Shown here: positions 25,491-34,322 of the stretch, piece after piece
How the letters are laid out: each line of letters begins with the position of its first letter
Numbering within the stretch: the stretch's first letter is position 1
Assembly: GCF_018698455.1 (NCBI RefSeq)
Contig: NZ_JABIOQ010000014.1
Coordinates: 17,491 to 81,490 of the forward strand
Length of the DNA: 64,000 nt
Direction of reading: 5' to 3'
Source: Sulfurimonas sp.
Lineage (GTDB): Bacteria; Campylobacterota; Campylobacteria; Campylobacterales; Sulfurimonadaceae
Notes under the pieces: generated by a model
The model's database searches: none
Told to the model about the DNA's origin: nothing
Seen by the model: only the letters and a program-made list of their open reading frames with translations
Made by a program: the position numbers and the translations under genes

Positions 25491-26921
25491 ATGGCAGTGT
25501 TTGCAAAAATACGGAAAATGCCAGCTTTAGTGGCAAAATTTAGTATCCCTAAAGATACAACAGTTCAATATATCTTGAAACTAAGGATGCAAGACTATTA
25601 TAATGGACCTGAGGTCGTAGTCATTGGAGAAGGAAGAGATGGAACTTTATATAAAAGTATCTCTTATTTAGGAAATTATGATAAAACTAGATTTATTGAA
25701 AATTGCAAAAAACAAAATAATAATTTAGACACTAATGCATGTAGAGAAACTGCTAATGAAATAAGTTTACAAAAACTGGGAAGTTATTATCAGTCCTTAA
25801 TGAAAACAAGCTATTTACCAGCTTCTAGAAAACTATTAGTACAACAAGAGTCATGGCTACTAAATAGAAAAAATGTTTGTCCAAGTTTTAATGCCGATTG
25901 TCTTTCAAAATACTATCAAAAAAGAATGGATACATTAAAAAAGACATATACAAAAAAACACTTAGGATTTACAGGTCAAGGTGTTTCATGTGAGTCTTTT
26001 CCCGGAAAACTATTTTCTGATAATATACTCATATTTGGAGCTAAAGCAGACCATGGGAAAAGAGTTGACTATCAAGTTGCTGATAGCAATAGAGAAACTC
26101 ATGTAATCGATGTTGTTGTTAACTCGCCAGAAAAACCTGTGGGACTTATTCTTCAAGGACACTATCCATCAGTATGGAATATTAAATGGACAAAGGGAAC
26201 CAAAATAGAAGCAGTTATAGCATTTGGAGATGATAAACAGTTTATCGCGGGCCTTCCAAAAGGAATACCTATTTTGGCGGGTAATGATAATAAGTCGTGT
26301 GATTTATCGTTTAGATATCAAGGGACATTTTCTACAAAAGATAATCAGCATACATATTCAGGGAGTTTAAAACATCTTTCCCAAAGGGCTTTTAATAAAA
26401 ACTTTACAAGTGTTTTTATGGCTGAAGGAGGCAAGCTCTTAATAGGAAACAGTATAGATGACAAAACAAAATTTTATACTTCATCCGATGCACCTCCCGA
26501 ATCATTTGCAGATAAATCAAAGCCATTAATTGGACAAGCTGGATTAAATAACTTCCTTAAAGAAGGTAAAATTCGTCCATTAAAAGAACAAGACTTGGAT
26601 AGATGGTTGCAAAAAATGATTCTAATAAAAAAATCAGAAAAAAATGCAGTCAATGTAGTGACAGATTCCACTTTAGAAAAGTGGGAAGGAGAAAAGAAAA
26701 TACAAGACATGTTGAGCAAAAGACATGATACTCATAGAATTTTTAGTACAGGGTATATGATTTTAGAAAAAATCACAATTCCTATACAGGCCAAGGCACA
26801 TTATTTTATTAAAGAGAATGTGCCTTATCCAGATATTTCAATGGATAATGAACCAACAATTTATGAACTTGATACTATGACATGCAATGGCAGTGTAGCA
26901 AGTGGCTGTAAGAATTATTAG
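25491..26921 (+). CDS. Protein with an LprI-like domain, probably 5'-truncated
   Basis: From the first ATG the product has 476 residues. An LprI/DUF1311-like segment runs from about residue 60 to 150: CRETANE, LVQQESWLLNRKNVCPSF, then DCLSKYYQKRMDTL, with the usual Cys spacing. LprI-type domains are periplasmic and related to lysozyme inhibitors. A beta-rich region follows (VGLILQGHYPSVWNIKW, FIAGLPKGIPIL). No signal peptide is present. The frame stays open upstream to 25416 with protein-like sequence (DSYTGDYHP, VRISSDIQLKS) but no start codon, so the N-terminus is probably lost or frameshifted. Composition is more AT-rich than its neighbours. Function is unknown. Confidence 0.55.
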   Translation: MAVFAKIRKMPALVAKFSIPKDTTVQYILKLRMQDYYNGPEVVVIGEGRDGTLYKSISYLGNYDKTRFIENCKKQNNNLDTNACRETANEISLQKLGSYYQSLMKTSYLPASRKLLVQQESWLLNRKNVCPSFNADCLSKYYQKRMDTLKKTYTKKHLGFTGQGVSCESFPGKLFSDNILIFGAKADHGKRVDYQVADSNRETHVIDVVVNSPEKPVGLILQGHYPSVWNIKWTKGTKIEAVIAFGDDKQFIAGLPKGIPILAGNDNKSCDLSFRYQGTFSTKDNQHTYSGSLKHLSQRAFNKNFTSVFMAEGGKLLIGNSIDDKTKFYTSSDAPPESFADKSKPLIGQAGLNNFLKEGKIRPLKEQDLDRWLQKMILIKKSEKNAVNVVTDSTLEKWEGEKKIQDMLSKRHDTHRIFSTGYMILEKITIPIQAKAHYFIKENVPYPDISMDNEPTIYELDTMTCNGSVASGCKNY

Positions 26922-26976
26922 CAACAAATAGCAGAACTGTCGTTGAAGATAAATGCTAGATAATAACCAGAGAAAA

Positions 26977-27897
26977 CTATCTCTGTCTATCTAACCAAAC
27001 CATAAGACCTTTTTGAGCATGAAGTCTATTTTCTGCTTCATCAAAAATGATGTCTGCATGTGCATCCATAATCTCTTCTGAAACTTCTTGTCCACGATAA
27101 GCTGGTAAACAGTGTAAGAATTTTGCATCTTTTTTCGCTAAACACATTTTTAAACCATCCACCATATAACCATCAAAAGCTTTTACTCTTTGGGCTTTCT
27201 CATCTTCTTGACCCATTGAAGCCCAAGTATCTGTTGTTACTATAGTTGCATCTCTGAGTGCTTCCATTGGATCATTTGACACAGATATCACTGCCCCACT
27301 CTCTTTCGCTAAATGTACAGCATCGTCTAATACATCTCTATCTACTTCATAGCCTTTAGGTGTTGCTATACGAAGTTCAAAACCAATTTTTGCAGCGAGC
27401 ATTAACCATGAATGTGTCATATTATTACCATCACCTATGTAAGCAACCACTGCGTTTTCATTAATGCCATATTCAGTCATAGTCATATAATCAGCAAGCA
27501 ACTGTACTGGATGATAAGAGTCTGTTAGTCCATTTATAACAGGTACTTTTGAGTAAGAAGCGAACTCTTCTATCATACTATGAGCAAAAGTTCTTATCAT
27601 AACCATATCACACATGCTAGAGATTACACGAGCCGTATCTTTTACAGGTTCACCACGACCTAAATGTATGTCACGGCTAGAAAGAAAGAGTGCATGACCA
27701 CCAAGTTGGTATATCCCTGTCTCAAAACTAACACGAGTTCGAGTAGAACTCTTTTCAAATATCATAGCAAGTGTCTGTTTTTTGAGTGGTTCTTTATAAA
27801 CGCCAGCTTTTAAATCATTTTTGATTTCTAAGCCAATATTTATAATCTCTAAAATTTCTTCTTTTGTAAAATCTTTCAGTGTTAAAAAATGTCTCAT
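26977..27897 (-). CDS. argF: Ornithine carbamoyltransferase
   Basis: ArgF makes citrulline from ornithine and carbamoyl phosphate. The 306-residue protein shows the carbamoyl phosphate motif SSTRTR near residue 50, [20 protein letters not shown] in the ornithine loop, and [11 protein letters not shown] near residue 265. AGGAAAGA precedes the ATG. It lies 9 bases after hemB and is likely co-transcribed. Confidence 0.96.
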   Translation of the reverse strand: MRHFLTLKDFTKEEILEIINIGLEIKNDLKAGVYKEPLKKQTLAMIFEKSSTRTRVSFETGIYQLGGHALFLSSRDIHLGRGEPVKDTARVISSMCDMVMIRTFAHSMIEEFASYSKVPVINGLTDSYHPVQLLADYMTMTEYGINENAVVAYIGDGNNMTHSWLMLAAKIGFELRIATPKGYEVDRDVLDDAVHLAKESGAVISVSNDPMEALRDATIVTTDTWASMGQEDEKAQRVKAFDGYMVDGLKMCLAKKDAKFLHCLPAYRGQEVSEEIMDAHADIIFDEAENRLHAQKGLMVWLDRQR

Positions 27898-27906
27898 GTC
27901 TCTTTC

Positions 27907-28878
27907 CTATTTTTGTAGCATTGCTGCTACCTCTTTTGCATGGTATGTAATAATAATGTTAGCACCAGCACGCTTAAACGCCACCATTGTCTCCATAACT
28001 ACTCTATCATAATCTATAAGGTTGTTTTGCCCTGCCATCTTAAGCATTGCATACTCGCCACTTACATTATAAACAGCCATTGGTAGTGAGGTTGCGTCTT
28101 TTATCTCACGTACTAAGTCTAAGTAAGCAAGTGCTGGTTTTACCATAAGTATATCAGCACCCTGTATCTCATCACTTACAGACTCAGCTATAGCCTCACG
28201 ACGATTTGCTGGGTCCATTTGGTATGAAGAACGGTCTCCAAAACTCGGAGTAGACTCAGCTACATCACGAAATGGTCCATAGTACCCTGAAGCAAATTTT
28301 GTAGAGTATGACATAATCGGAAGGTTTTTAAAGCCTGCCCCATCAAGAGCTTCCCGCAGTGTTTCTATGATACCGTCCATCATACCCGATGGAGCTATCA
28401 TATCTGCTCCAGCTTTTGCATGGATTATTGCTTGTTGTCCTGAAATTTCTAAGGTTGCATCGTTGTCTACCGTCTCATTCTTATCATCTATGATTCCACA
28501 GTGACCGTGATCCGTGTACTCACAAAAACAGAGGTCAGTTACTATAAACATATCTGGATGAACTTCTTTTATAGCACGAATACTAGAAGCAATGATTCCA
28601 TGTTCACATAGGCTGTCGCTTCCTATAGAATCTTTTGTATCAGGAATTCCAAAAAGGATTATTGAGAAGATTCCAAGTTTTTTCAACTCTGAACACTCTT
28701 TGATAATTTCATCGATACTCATCTGAAAAACACCAGGCATTGAAGCAACTTCTTTTTTTATGCCCTCCCCACTTTTGATGAAAAGTGGATATATAAAGTC
28801 TTCAACACTGACATTTGTCTCTCTTACAAGCGAACGAAGATGCTTGTTTAAACGAGTGCGACGAAATCTTTGAAACAT
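27907..28878 (-). CDS. hemB: Delta-aminolevulinic acid dehydratase (porphobilinogen synthase)
   Basis: HemB condenses two ALA to porphobilinogen. The 323-residue protein has the zinc-type cysteine cluster in [15 protein letters not shown] near residues 120-134 and both active-site lysine strands ([16 protein letters not shown] and [12 protein letters not shown]). The N-terminal [14 protein letters not shown] is the family arm. It is divergent from ribA; the two share a short intergenic promoter region. Confidence 0.96.
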   Translation of the reverse strand: MFQRFRRTRLNKHLRSLVRETNVSVEDFIYPLFIKSGEGIKKEVASMPGVFQMSIDEIIKECSELKKLGIFSIILFGIPDTKDSIGSDSLCEHGIIASSIRAIKEVHPDMFIVTDLCFCEYTDHGHCGIIDDKNETVDNDATLEISGQQAIIHAKAGADMIAPSGMMDGIIETLREALDGAGFKNLPIMSYSTKFASGYYGPFRDVAESTPSFGDRSSYQMDPANRREAIAESVSDEIQGADILMVKPALAYLDLVREIKDATSLPMAVYNVSGEYAMLKMAGQNNLIDYDRVVMETMVAFKRAGANIIITYHAKEVAAMLQK

Positions 28879-28897
28879 TCTTGAACCTTTTTTTTGC

Positions 28898-28903
28898 TAT
28901 AAT
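28898..28903 (+). promoter_or_regulatory. TATAAT -10 box for ribA
   Basis: TTTTTTTTGC-TATAAT-AATTT lies 43 bases before the ribA ATG inside the hemB/ribA divergent region. The preceding T-run fits promoters of this phylum. Confidence 0.5.
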
Positions 28904-28946
28904 AATTTTTTTAAGAAAACATTTTACCCATTTAAAGATTAAATTA

Positions 28947-29510
28947 ATGAATATAGAAATATCAGAAGTAGCAAATTTACCATCAAAGTTCGGTCTCTTT
29001 AATGTCAAGGCATATAAAGAGGGTGAAAAAGAACATCTAGTTATCTATGCAAAAAAATTGCATGAGACACCTATTGTAAGGGTTCACTCAGAGTGTTTAA
29101 CAGGTGATGCCATAGGAAGTTTAAAGTGTGACTGTCGTGAGCAACTAGAGTATGCTCTTGAGCTTGTTGCTAAAGAAGGAGGTATGGTTATCTACCTCAG
29201 ACAAGAAGGACGCAACATTGGTCTTTTAAACAAGATAAACGCTTATGCACTTCAAGATAAAGGTCTCAATACTATAGAGGCAAACCATCAACTAGGCTTT
29301 CAAGCAGATGAACGTACATATGAAGTTGTAAATTTTATCTTAGAAGATTTTGGTATTAAAAAGATTCAGCTCCTAACAAACAACCCAAAAAAAATGGATT
29401 CTATTAGTGGTGTTGAAATTATAAAGAGAGTCCCTATCGTTATCCAAGCAAATGGGTTTAACAAAGACTACCTAGGAACTAAACGTGACGAGATGGGACA
29501 CCTGCTCTAA
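28947..29510 (+). CDS. ribA: GTP cyclohydrolase II
   Basis: RibA opens riboflavin synthesis from GTP. The ATG at 28947 gives 187 residues, the normal size; the longer open frame upstream overlaps hemB antisense and is not real. Zinc cysteines are in CLTGDAIGSLKCDCREQL near residues 50-65 (three Cys), followed by YLRQEGRNIGL and LLTNNPKKM. It belongs with ribH (16.2 kb) functionally but not in the same operon. Confidence 0.95.
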   Translation: MNIEISEVANLPSKFGLFNVKAYKEGEKEHLVIYAKKLHETPIVRVHSECLTGDAIGSLKCDCREQLEYALELVAKEGGMVIYLRQEGRNIGLLNKINAYALQDKGLNTIEANHQLGFQADERTYEVVNFILEDFGIKKIQLLTNNPKKMDSISGVEIIKRVPIVIQANGFNKDYLGTKRDEMGHLL

Positions 29511-29534
29511 ACTAAATACACAAACCCCATAAAC

Positions 29535-29552
29535 AAGGGCTATAAAGCCCTT
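29535..29552. terminator. Stem-loop after ribA
   Basis: AAGGGCT-ATAA-AGCCCTT forms a perfect 7-bp stem 25 bases after the stop. It marks the border between the core genome and the variable region that begins at about 29.6 kb. Confidence 0.6.
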
Positions 29553-29669
29553 AACTGCTACTTTTACTCCAAAATTAAAATCCTTTTAACCTCTTCAAAC
29601 CACTTTAACCGTATCCTAAGTCTATACACTTTATTTTAAGTGTAATGGGTTTATGGAAAAAGAAAAGTT

Positions 29670-30412
29670 ATGGCAAGAAAGAATAAACTTGAACAAGCAA
29701 AAGATAAGAGTGGAAAAAATATTAAAAATAATACACACTAATTAATGCCAGTGGTCATACAGAATACTATACTTCATTTATGTTAGATGGTATGTCATAT
29801 CAGAAGAAAAATCTCACTAAAAGATACAATGCCAAAACACCAACACAAGCAATAGCAGCACTTGAATCAGCAAAAACAGATTTACGAAATATTAATATTA
29901 ATCCTTTTGAAGATAATTCAAAAGGCGAAAAAGTGAAAGATATTGTTCTCAAACAGATTAAAGAAAAAAAACCAAAAACCAAAACAAAAGACAACACTCA
30001 CTATAAGAGAAGTTTAGAGTTATTTTACTACAACTATATTGACCCAATAATAGGACACTTACGATTAGAAAAAGTTCAGAGAAAACACGCACTTCAAATT
30101 TTAGGCTCTCTCGAAGATAACACTAAAAGTTTCAAGCTCATACTTAATGTTTTAATGTTTAAAATATTTGAAAATGAGTTTAGAGCAAGAAGAATAGATA
30201 CAAATCCATTTTATGAACTTGATTATGGAACACATAAGCCAAAGGAAGGATTTGATACAAGACTCAATGAACCTATGGAAGATGTAGCAAAGAAACTATA
30301 CAAGACTACTGTTACCTTTAATCTATCGCATAGGCTGTTATTTATGATGTCCATTATGGTGGCTAGAAGGATAGGCGAACTTTTTCAACTTAAATTGCCA
30401 TTGAGTTCATAA
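29670..30412 (+). pseudogene. Tyrosine recombinase/integrase, frameshifted and truncated
   Basis: Two frames join to make one protein. The first (ATG 29670) reads MARKNKLEQAKDKSGKNIK then stops; the second continues TLINASGHTEYYTSFML and on to 30412. An extra AC in the ACACAC at 29733-29738 explains the shift. The second frame has an Arm/core-binding part (GHLRLEKVQRKHALQIL) and reaches the start of the catalytic domain, MVARRIGELFQLK, with its first Arg. It breaks near 30404, where it meets the fic remnant tail to tail, so the His, second Arg and Tyr are absent. A possible C-terminal end of the gene is at 30938-30997. Confidence 0.65.
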
Positions 30413-30831
30413 AATGGGTGGAGTGCTATAAGTTCGCTCTGATAGTAAGCAACTTTTTTGGAAAACTCTATTTTGTCTTTGTAGATAGTAAGATATTTAT
30501 CTTTTTCAAGTTCTGTAAAAATTCTTGTTGATTGGTTCGTAAGATATTCAGATAAGCAAAATTGAGAATTACCTTTGCTCATATTAACTGTTCTATAAAC
30601 TCCAGCAAAATCATAGAGAGCTTCAAAAGTTTTTTTATGTATATCTACAAAATACTCTTCATCAAATTTTGTGTTTTCATTTAGTTCGTGGGAGAATTTC
30701 GCATAAGCTTCTATAAGTAGGTTATTTTCTATTTCGTGGATTAGTTCAGGATTAGTAATATCTAATTTATTTTTTGGAACATCAGACCCATCAATATAAA
30801 TGGGGCTATCATCAAGCTGATACTTGGACAT
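30385..30831 (-). pseudogene. Fic-domain toxin, truncated inside the catalytic motif
   Basis: Fic proteins transfer AMP to targets. The 148-codon frame has the N-terminal pattern FDEEYFVDIHKKTFEALYDF then AGVYRTVNMSKGNSQF, and reaches the core at HPFYELNGN, after which only LS and a stop follow. The Fic motif should continue as HPFxxxNGRTxR, so the arginines and the last third are gone. The break meets the integrase remnant near 30404. The upstream frame overlaps as the antitoxin does in intact pairs. Confidence 0.75.
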
Positions 30832-30943
30832 TGTGTTTTGCCATTAACTCTTTTGCTTTTTGAGCCAATGATTTAGAAGCAGGTTTATAGCCCTCTATCT
30901 TTTGAGAATTAGCAACGATTTTAATAATCTCAAAGGATTTCAG
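30812..30943 (-). pseudogene. Fic antitoxin remnant (VbhA-type), start codon missing
   Basis: An open frame of 43 codons ends 18 bases inside the fic gene. It reads ANSQKIEGYKPASKSLAQ, then KAKELMAKHNVQVSA. The [ST]xxxEG helix followed by KPxSK is the short inhibitory antitoxin fused to or preceding class I Fic toxins. No ATG, GTG or TTG begins the frame: it runs into CTG at 30941-30943 and then into the recombination joint. It was outside a simple gene search because it lacks a start. Confidence 0.6.
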
Positions 30944-30997
30944 CTTGAAACTGATACAGTCAAATATCTTGAAGATTTGACACCCTTTGAGGAGTAG
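30938..30997 (+). pseudogene. Short tail fragment, possibly the integrase C-terminus
   Basis: The plus strand reads FQLETDTVKYLEDLTPFEE and stops. The form (TVKxxLxDLTPF) resembles the last helix of tyrosine recombinases. If so, the integrase begun at 29670 was split by the inverted fic/antitoxin piece. Confidence 0.3.
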
Positions 30998-31048
30998 TTA
31001 AAATTATACTATAAAAGAGTTCAATACATTTTGTCTGGACAAAGTGTC

Positions 31049-31170
31049 TATCTTATTTCTTTATACTCTCCATCAATCTCTCTTTCAACATAATAATCAC
31101 TGCCTAAATAAGCTTTTAACTTTTGAGCCAATAAATGACCTTGATTATCAAACTTTTCCCAATTGTAGAG
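31049..31170 (-). pseudogene. C-terminal remnant of an unknown gene at an IS end
   Basis: About 40 codons read LYNWEKFDNQGHLLAQ, then KLKAYLGSDYYVEREIDGEY, then a stop. The upstream side ends abruptly at 31170, just where the IS-end-like repeats begin, as if an insertion removed the rest of the gene. No family is recognised. Confidence 0.4.
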
Positions 31171-31173
31171 GAG

Positions 31174-31213
31174 CGTACACTTGGCCACCCAGAAGCGTCA
31201 ACACTTGGCCAGT
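31174..31213. repeat. Tandem IS-end-like repeats (IS21-type form)
   Basis: GCGTACACTTGGCCACC at 31174 and GCGTCAACACTTGGCCAG at 31196 share ACACTTGGCCA in the same orientation, about 23 bases apart. Multiple short repeats near the ends are typical of IS21-family elements. No istA/istB genes are present, so only one end seems left. Confidence 0.4.
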
Positions 31214-31448
31214 AGATTACTAAAAAATATTCTTATGTATTCTAAACCTAATAGAGTAATAGTGGTTCTTATTAACTGATAAATTAACACTCATTAGAGA
31301 CATTCCTAGTATGTTTCTAGATGTTTTGTTGTTCCCTCGCAGTAGCTGTGAAGTACTCTCAGAAGCTCTCAAATGCTCTGTAATGACTGTATTTAAGGGG
31401 TTTCATAGGGTTGTTATTAAGGGGTTATTGGTTTAAGTTTAGATTAAG

Positions 31449-31472
31449 GTGGTGGACCCTCAGAGATTCGAA
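31449..31472 (+). repeat. attL-like copy of the tRNA-Ser 3' end (24 bp)
   Basis: These 24 bases are identical, in the same orientation, to 34323-34346 at the 3' end of tRNA-Ser, including the CCA-encoding part and the T-arm half. Similarity stops sharply on both sides. It is the expected product of integrase-mediated insertion into a tRNA gene. Confidence 0.88.
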
Positions 31473-31707
31473 TAGTGTCCGTATGGTTTTCTTAAAATCT
31501 ATTCAAACTACCTACAATAGAGGTTTAGTCCGTAGTAAAGGGACTTAAAAAAATAATATTCGTTCAATTTATGCCCCTTGGTCTGCATAATGAATACATA
31601 TTCAAGAACTAATACAGAGCTAAAACCGTACAAATAGCGTACAAAGTCTAAACTTAAGCTTCTCTACAAATTTCAGCAGTTCATTTCCGATGTATACAGG
31701 AAAAAAC

Positions 31708-32226
31708 TTATAATTTCATATACATCCACTCATGCTTATTGGTCGCATAAGAAAAATCCATAGACTTATAAAAATCAACTAAGACTCTGTTTTCTTTGCC
31801 ACCATCTGGGTATAAAATTAGATAGCTGACTCCAACATGTTCTCTGACTTCATAAAACTTTGAGATTGCATATTCTATCATCAGTTGAGATATTTTAGAA
31901 TCATCAAGATGTTCATATACTTTTGACCTGTAGTTGTTGTGAACTAAAAGTAAATCTATTAATACAGCAGGCTTCTTTGTTTCATCAATAATAACTTCAG
32001 ATGCTGAAAGTGCAAGATAGCCAAGGATTCCTTTTAGTTGAGAACTTGTATCTCGTAAAGAGTATAATTTTGTACTATTGTTTTGAGCAAATGATATTGC
32101 TTTAGTTAAGAGAGCTTTCTCTCGTTCTGCTTTAGTTATGTCATCATTAAATTCAATGGCATTTAGAAGTGATCTTTTTTCTGATTTTACATTACTAGAA
32201 GTATATGATTTAAATCTATAGGACAT
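31708..32226 (-). CDS. GNAT acetyltransferase, candidate toxin of a two-gene unit
   Basis: The 172-residue protein has a GNAT fold: a beta strand AVLIDLLLVHNNYRSK with the acetyl-CoA loop region, a helix (QLMIEYAISKFYEV), SYLILYPDGGKENRVLVDFYKSM, and a final WMYMKL strand. The end (N-x-x-L-x-x-F-Y-x-S-M-x-F then WMxMKL) resembles GNAT toxins such as TacT/AtaT that block aminoacyl-tRNA. Its ATG is 8 bases after the stop of the 49-residue gene and has no ribosome site of its own, which suggests coupling. It could also be an ordinary acetyltransferase cargo gene. Confidence 0.7.
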   Translation of the reverse strand: MSYRFKSYTSSNVKSEKRSLLNAIEFNDDITKAEREKALLTKAISFAQNNSTKLYSLRDTSSQLKGILGYLALSASEVIIDETKKPAVLIDLLLVHNNYRSKVYEHLDDSKISQLMIEYAISKFYEVREHVGVSYLILYPDGGKENRVLVDFYKSMDFSYATNKHEWMYMKL

Positions 32227-32233
32227 TAAGTAG

Positions 32234-32383
32234 TTAAGCAGCTTCGGTTATGAATTTTTTTGCTTTTACTCTTTCTACAAGTTTTTCAGGAACTTTTGCA
32301 TTAAGCATTTTTTTAGCATCTTCACCTGTAATATGTGGCATTGATACTTGAACTACTTTACCGTTTTCATATTTGAAAGCCAT
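32234..32383 (-). CDS. 49-residue protein, candidate antitoxin for the GNAT
   Basis: The protein starts MAFKYENGKVVQVSMPHITG and continues EDAKKMLNAKVPEKLVERVK, AKKFITEAA. It has a good ribosome site (AAAGGAT, 6 bases before ATG) and directly precedes the GNAT gene. It is not the DUF1778 ribbon-helix-helix antitoxin usual for GNAT toxins: it has one short strand pair and a basic helix. No known family is recognised. The pairing with the GNAT on a mobile element is the reason to suspect an antitoxin. Confidence 0.6.
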   Translation of the reverse strand: MAFKYENGKVVQVSMPHITGEDAKKMLNAKVPEKLVERVKAKKFITEAA

Positions 32384-32493
32384 TGCAAATCCTTTATAAT
32401 TTTCTTGTATTGATATTTTACCATAACTTAGCTTTTATTCTCAGAGCATAGTAAAAGTATGAAATGGAGCTTATGGTTTGTATTGTGATATGT

Positions 32494-32596
32494 AAGTTAG
32501 ACAAGTTAGTCAAAGTTAGTTTACTAAGTTAGACATTAAAATAGACTCTTAAAGAGCCTATCTATCGGGTGTTTAGTTGTGAAAAATCTAAGTTAG
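32494..32596. repeat. Iteron-like repeats (AAGTTAG, five copies)
   Basis: AAGTTAG, mostly followed by ACA or TCA, occurs at 32494, 32503, 32513, 32526 and 32590, all in the same orientation. The first four lie 9-13 bases apart, about one turn. They sit just after the 3' end of the Rep-like remnant, so they may be Rep-binding iterons of an origin. The flanking 32384-32493 stretch holds no gene. Confidence 0.5.
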
Positions 32597-32614
32597 ACAA
32601 ATGAGACATAAATA

Positions 32615-33076
32615 TTATTTATTTAAAATTATTGCAGATTCAAAATCAAATATTTTGTCATCTATGAATAAATTATACTGACTTAACCTTTGACTTAGTA
32701 TCTCTCTAAATTTCTTAGTATCATCAAAAATATCAAATGAGATTCTATGTTTACTTTTAAAATCAATAGTGAACTCTACTCTGGTTAAATCTCCACCTAA
32801 TTTTTCTTTATTTGATTTATCATAGATATTTACTCTGTTATCTGGACGATTAGGCTTAAGGCTTTTAAGAAAATTACCTTTATACTTTTTAGTATGTTTT
32901 TGATTGAACTCTTGAATGTATTGATATCTGATTTTAATGTTATTAGTGTTAACTATAATGTCATAGGCATAATCTAGCCATCGCCTATTAACCGCATTTA
33001 AACTTGGAATATTATAATCTTTCTTTAAATTTTTAAACCATTCAATTTCTAGAAAACTTGGATTGTTCTTCTCAAA
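32615..33076 (-). pseudogene. Rep-like replication protein, C-terminal remnant
   Basis: About 153 open codons with no start codon. The part KPNRPDNRVNIYDKS followed by LGGDLTRVEFTIDF matches the conserved strand pair (YDK then TRxE) of small plasmid/phage replication initiators. The remainder is charged and helical, ending AIILNK. At its 5' side the frame meets the integrase near 33050-33076 in a different frame. It therefore seems to be the 3' half of a rep gene fused by deletion to the 5' part of int. Confidence 0.5.
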
Positions 33077-34116
33077 TCAAATTGACTATAATTTTTTCTG
33101 AATGAGTGAAATGATTTTGACTTGTCAGTAATAATTTTATTCAAGTATCTGTTCAGCTTTTTAGAATTTGCAGAAGAATTTCCTTCAAAAAATAAGAACT
33201 CAAATCTTGACTTTATTCTCTTTTCTAAAATTTTCTGAATCTTATTATGGATGGGAATTGCCCTTATAGCATTTTTTGTTTTCCCATCAAACACTTCTAT
33301 AAAATTTATATCTGTATTGATATTAACTTTCTTTAAATTACTGATTTCTGAAATTCTCAATCCAGTAAAAAGTGCAACCAAACAAAATTCTTTCAAGTCT
33401 TGACTTATATCAGAATTGAAAATTAAATTTAAATCCTCTGGCTGATACTCTTCCTTCACAATAGTATCATCTTCCCATAATGTTTTTAACTTCTTCATAT
33501 CTGTTGTGTATTTACTATCATTATATTCAAGCCACTCAAAAAATTGTTTGTGAAAATTTATATGCTTATTAATTGTAGTAGGCTTAATAGTTTGATAGTC
33601 AGACTTAGGAAGATTATTCATAATCCAACTAATATCTTTTCCTCTCCATTTCTTTGCACGTAAGTAATCAAAAGGCATTACTTTCATTTTTTTCTGAACA
33701 TCTTTATAGAATTCCAAAGTTGGTACAGTATCTTTAACACAAAATAAATTTAAATATTTAAAACCACTCTTCATATTCTTGATTGTGTTGTCTACCATAT
33801 GTCTTTGGTCTTGTATCTCAGCCAAAAATTCTTCTAGCTTAACATCTATATTTTCCCATATATCATTCCACATATCATTCTTTGAATTTATGTTGATTGA
33901 AACATTTTCTATTGGAGTAGACATTAATTCTGCTTTTTTAACTTCTGCACCTTGCATTGTTTCCCCATCTTGATTGGGATAAACTTCATAATTCTTTGCA
34001 ATTAATGTCAATTTATCATTAATATCTGAACTAAATGTGCTTGTATCTTGAATTAACCAACCAGATTGATGCTTTTTGTGCATTAAAAACTCCATAATTG
34101 TGTCTCTTTCAAGCAT
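33049..34116 (-). pseudogene. Tyrosine integrase of the tRNA-Ser element, 3'-truncated
   Basis: The 355-codon frame has a long N-terminal arm domain, a core-binding region (TINKHINFHKQFFEWLEY) and the catalytic start LFTGLRISEISNLK with the first Arg, then FDGKTKNAIRAIPI with the lysine, then HSFRKNY (HxxR). It stops 12 residues later, before the second His/Trp and the nucleophilic Tyr, so about 40-50 residues are missing. Loss of Tyr makes it inactive. The ATG at 34095 (MEFLMHKK) is an alternative start. It sits beside the tRNA-Ser att site, as functional integrases do. Confidence 0.75.
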
Positions 34117-34322
34117 AGCGTAGTCTAAATTAGAACTTCTTAAACTCTTTTTGACTATTTTTTTGCCAAATCTTTTACAAAAATAATAATAATTATTAAT
34201 TAAAATTAAATATTTTGTAGTATTTGTATAATAATTTATGTTTCTTGATTGTTTCCAGGTTGTTTCTTTGTTGTTTTTTTGATTTTTGTTAAAGTAGCTA
34301 TTATAGGGGTTTATTGAAGTAA

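Noticed and set aside
28815..28946. Longer ribA start overlapping hemB
   Set aside because: The added 44 residues are antisense to hemB and contain a membrane-like stretch absent in RibA; the ATG at 28947 gives normal length.
29625..29643. ACACTT...AAGTGT inverted repeat as an att core for the first integrase
   Set aside because: No matching copy was found on the other side of the variable region and it resembles a simple stem-loop.
31560..31707. GTACAAA direct repeats as integrase arm sites
   Set aside because: Only two copies, short, and at the far end from the integrase; insufficient support.
34117..34322. Possible excisionase or other gene between the integrase and tRNA-Ser
   Set aside because: Very AT-rich with homopolymer runs and no open frame of useful length; more likely attachment-arm and promoter DNA.
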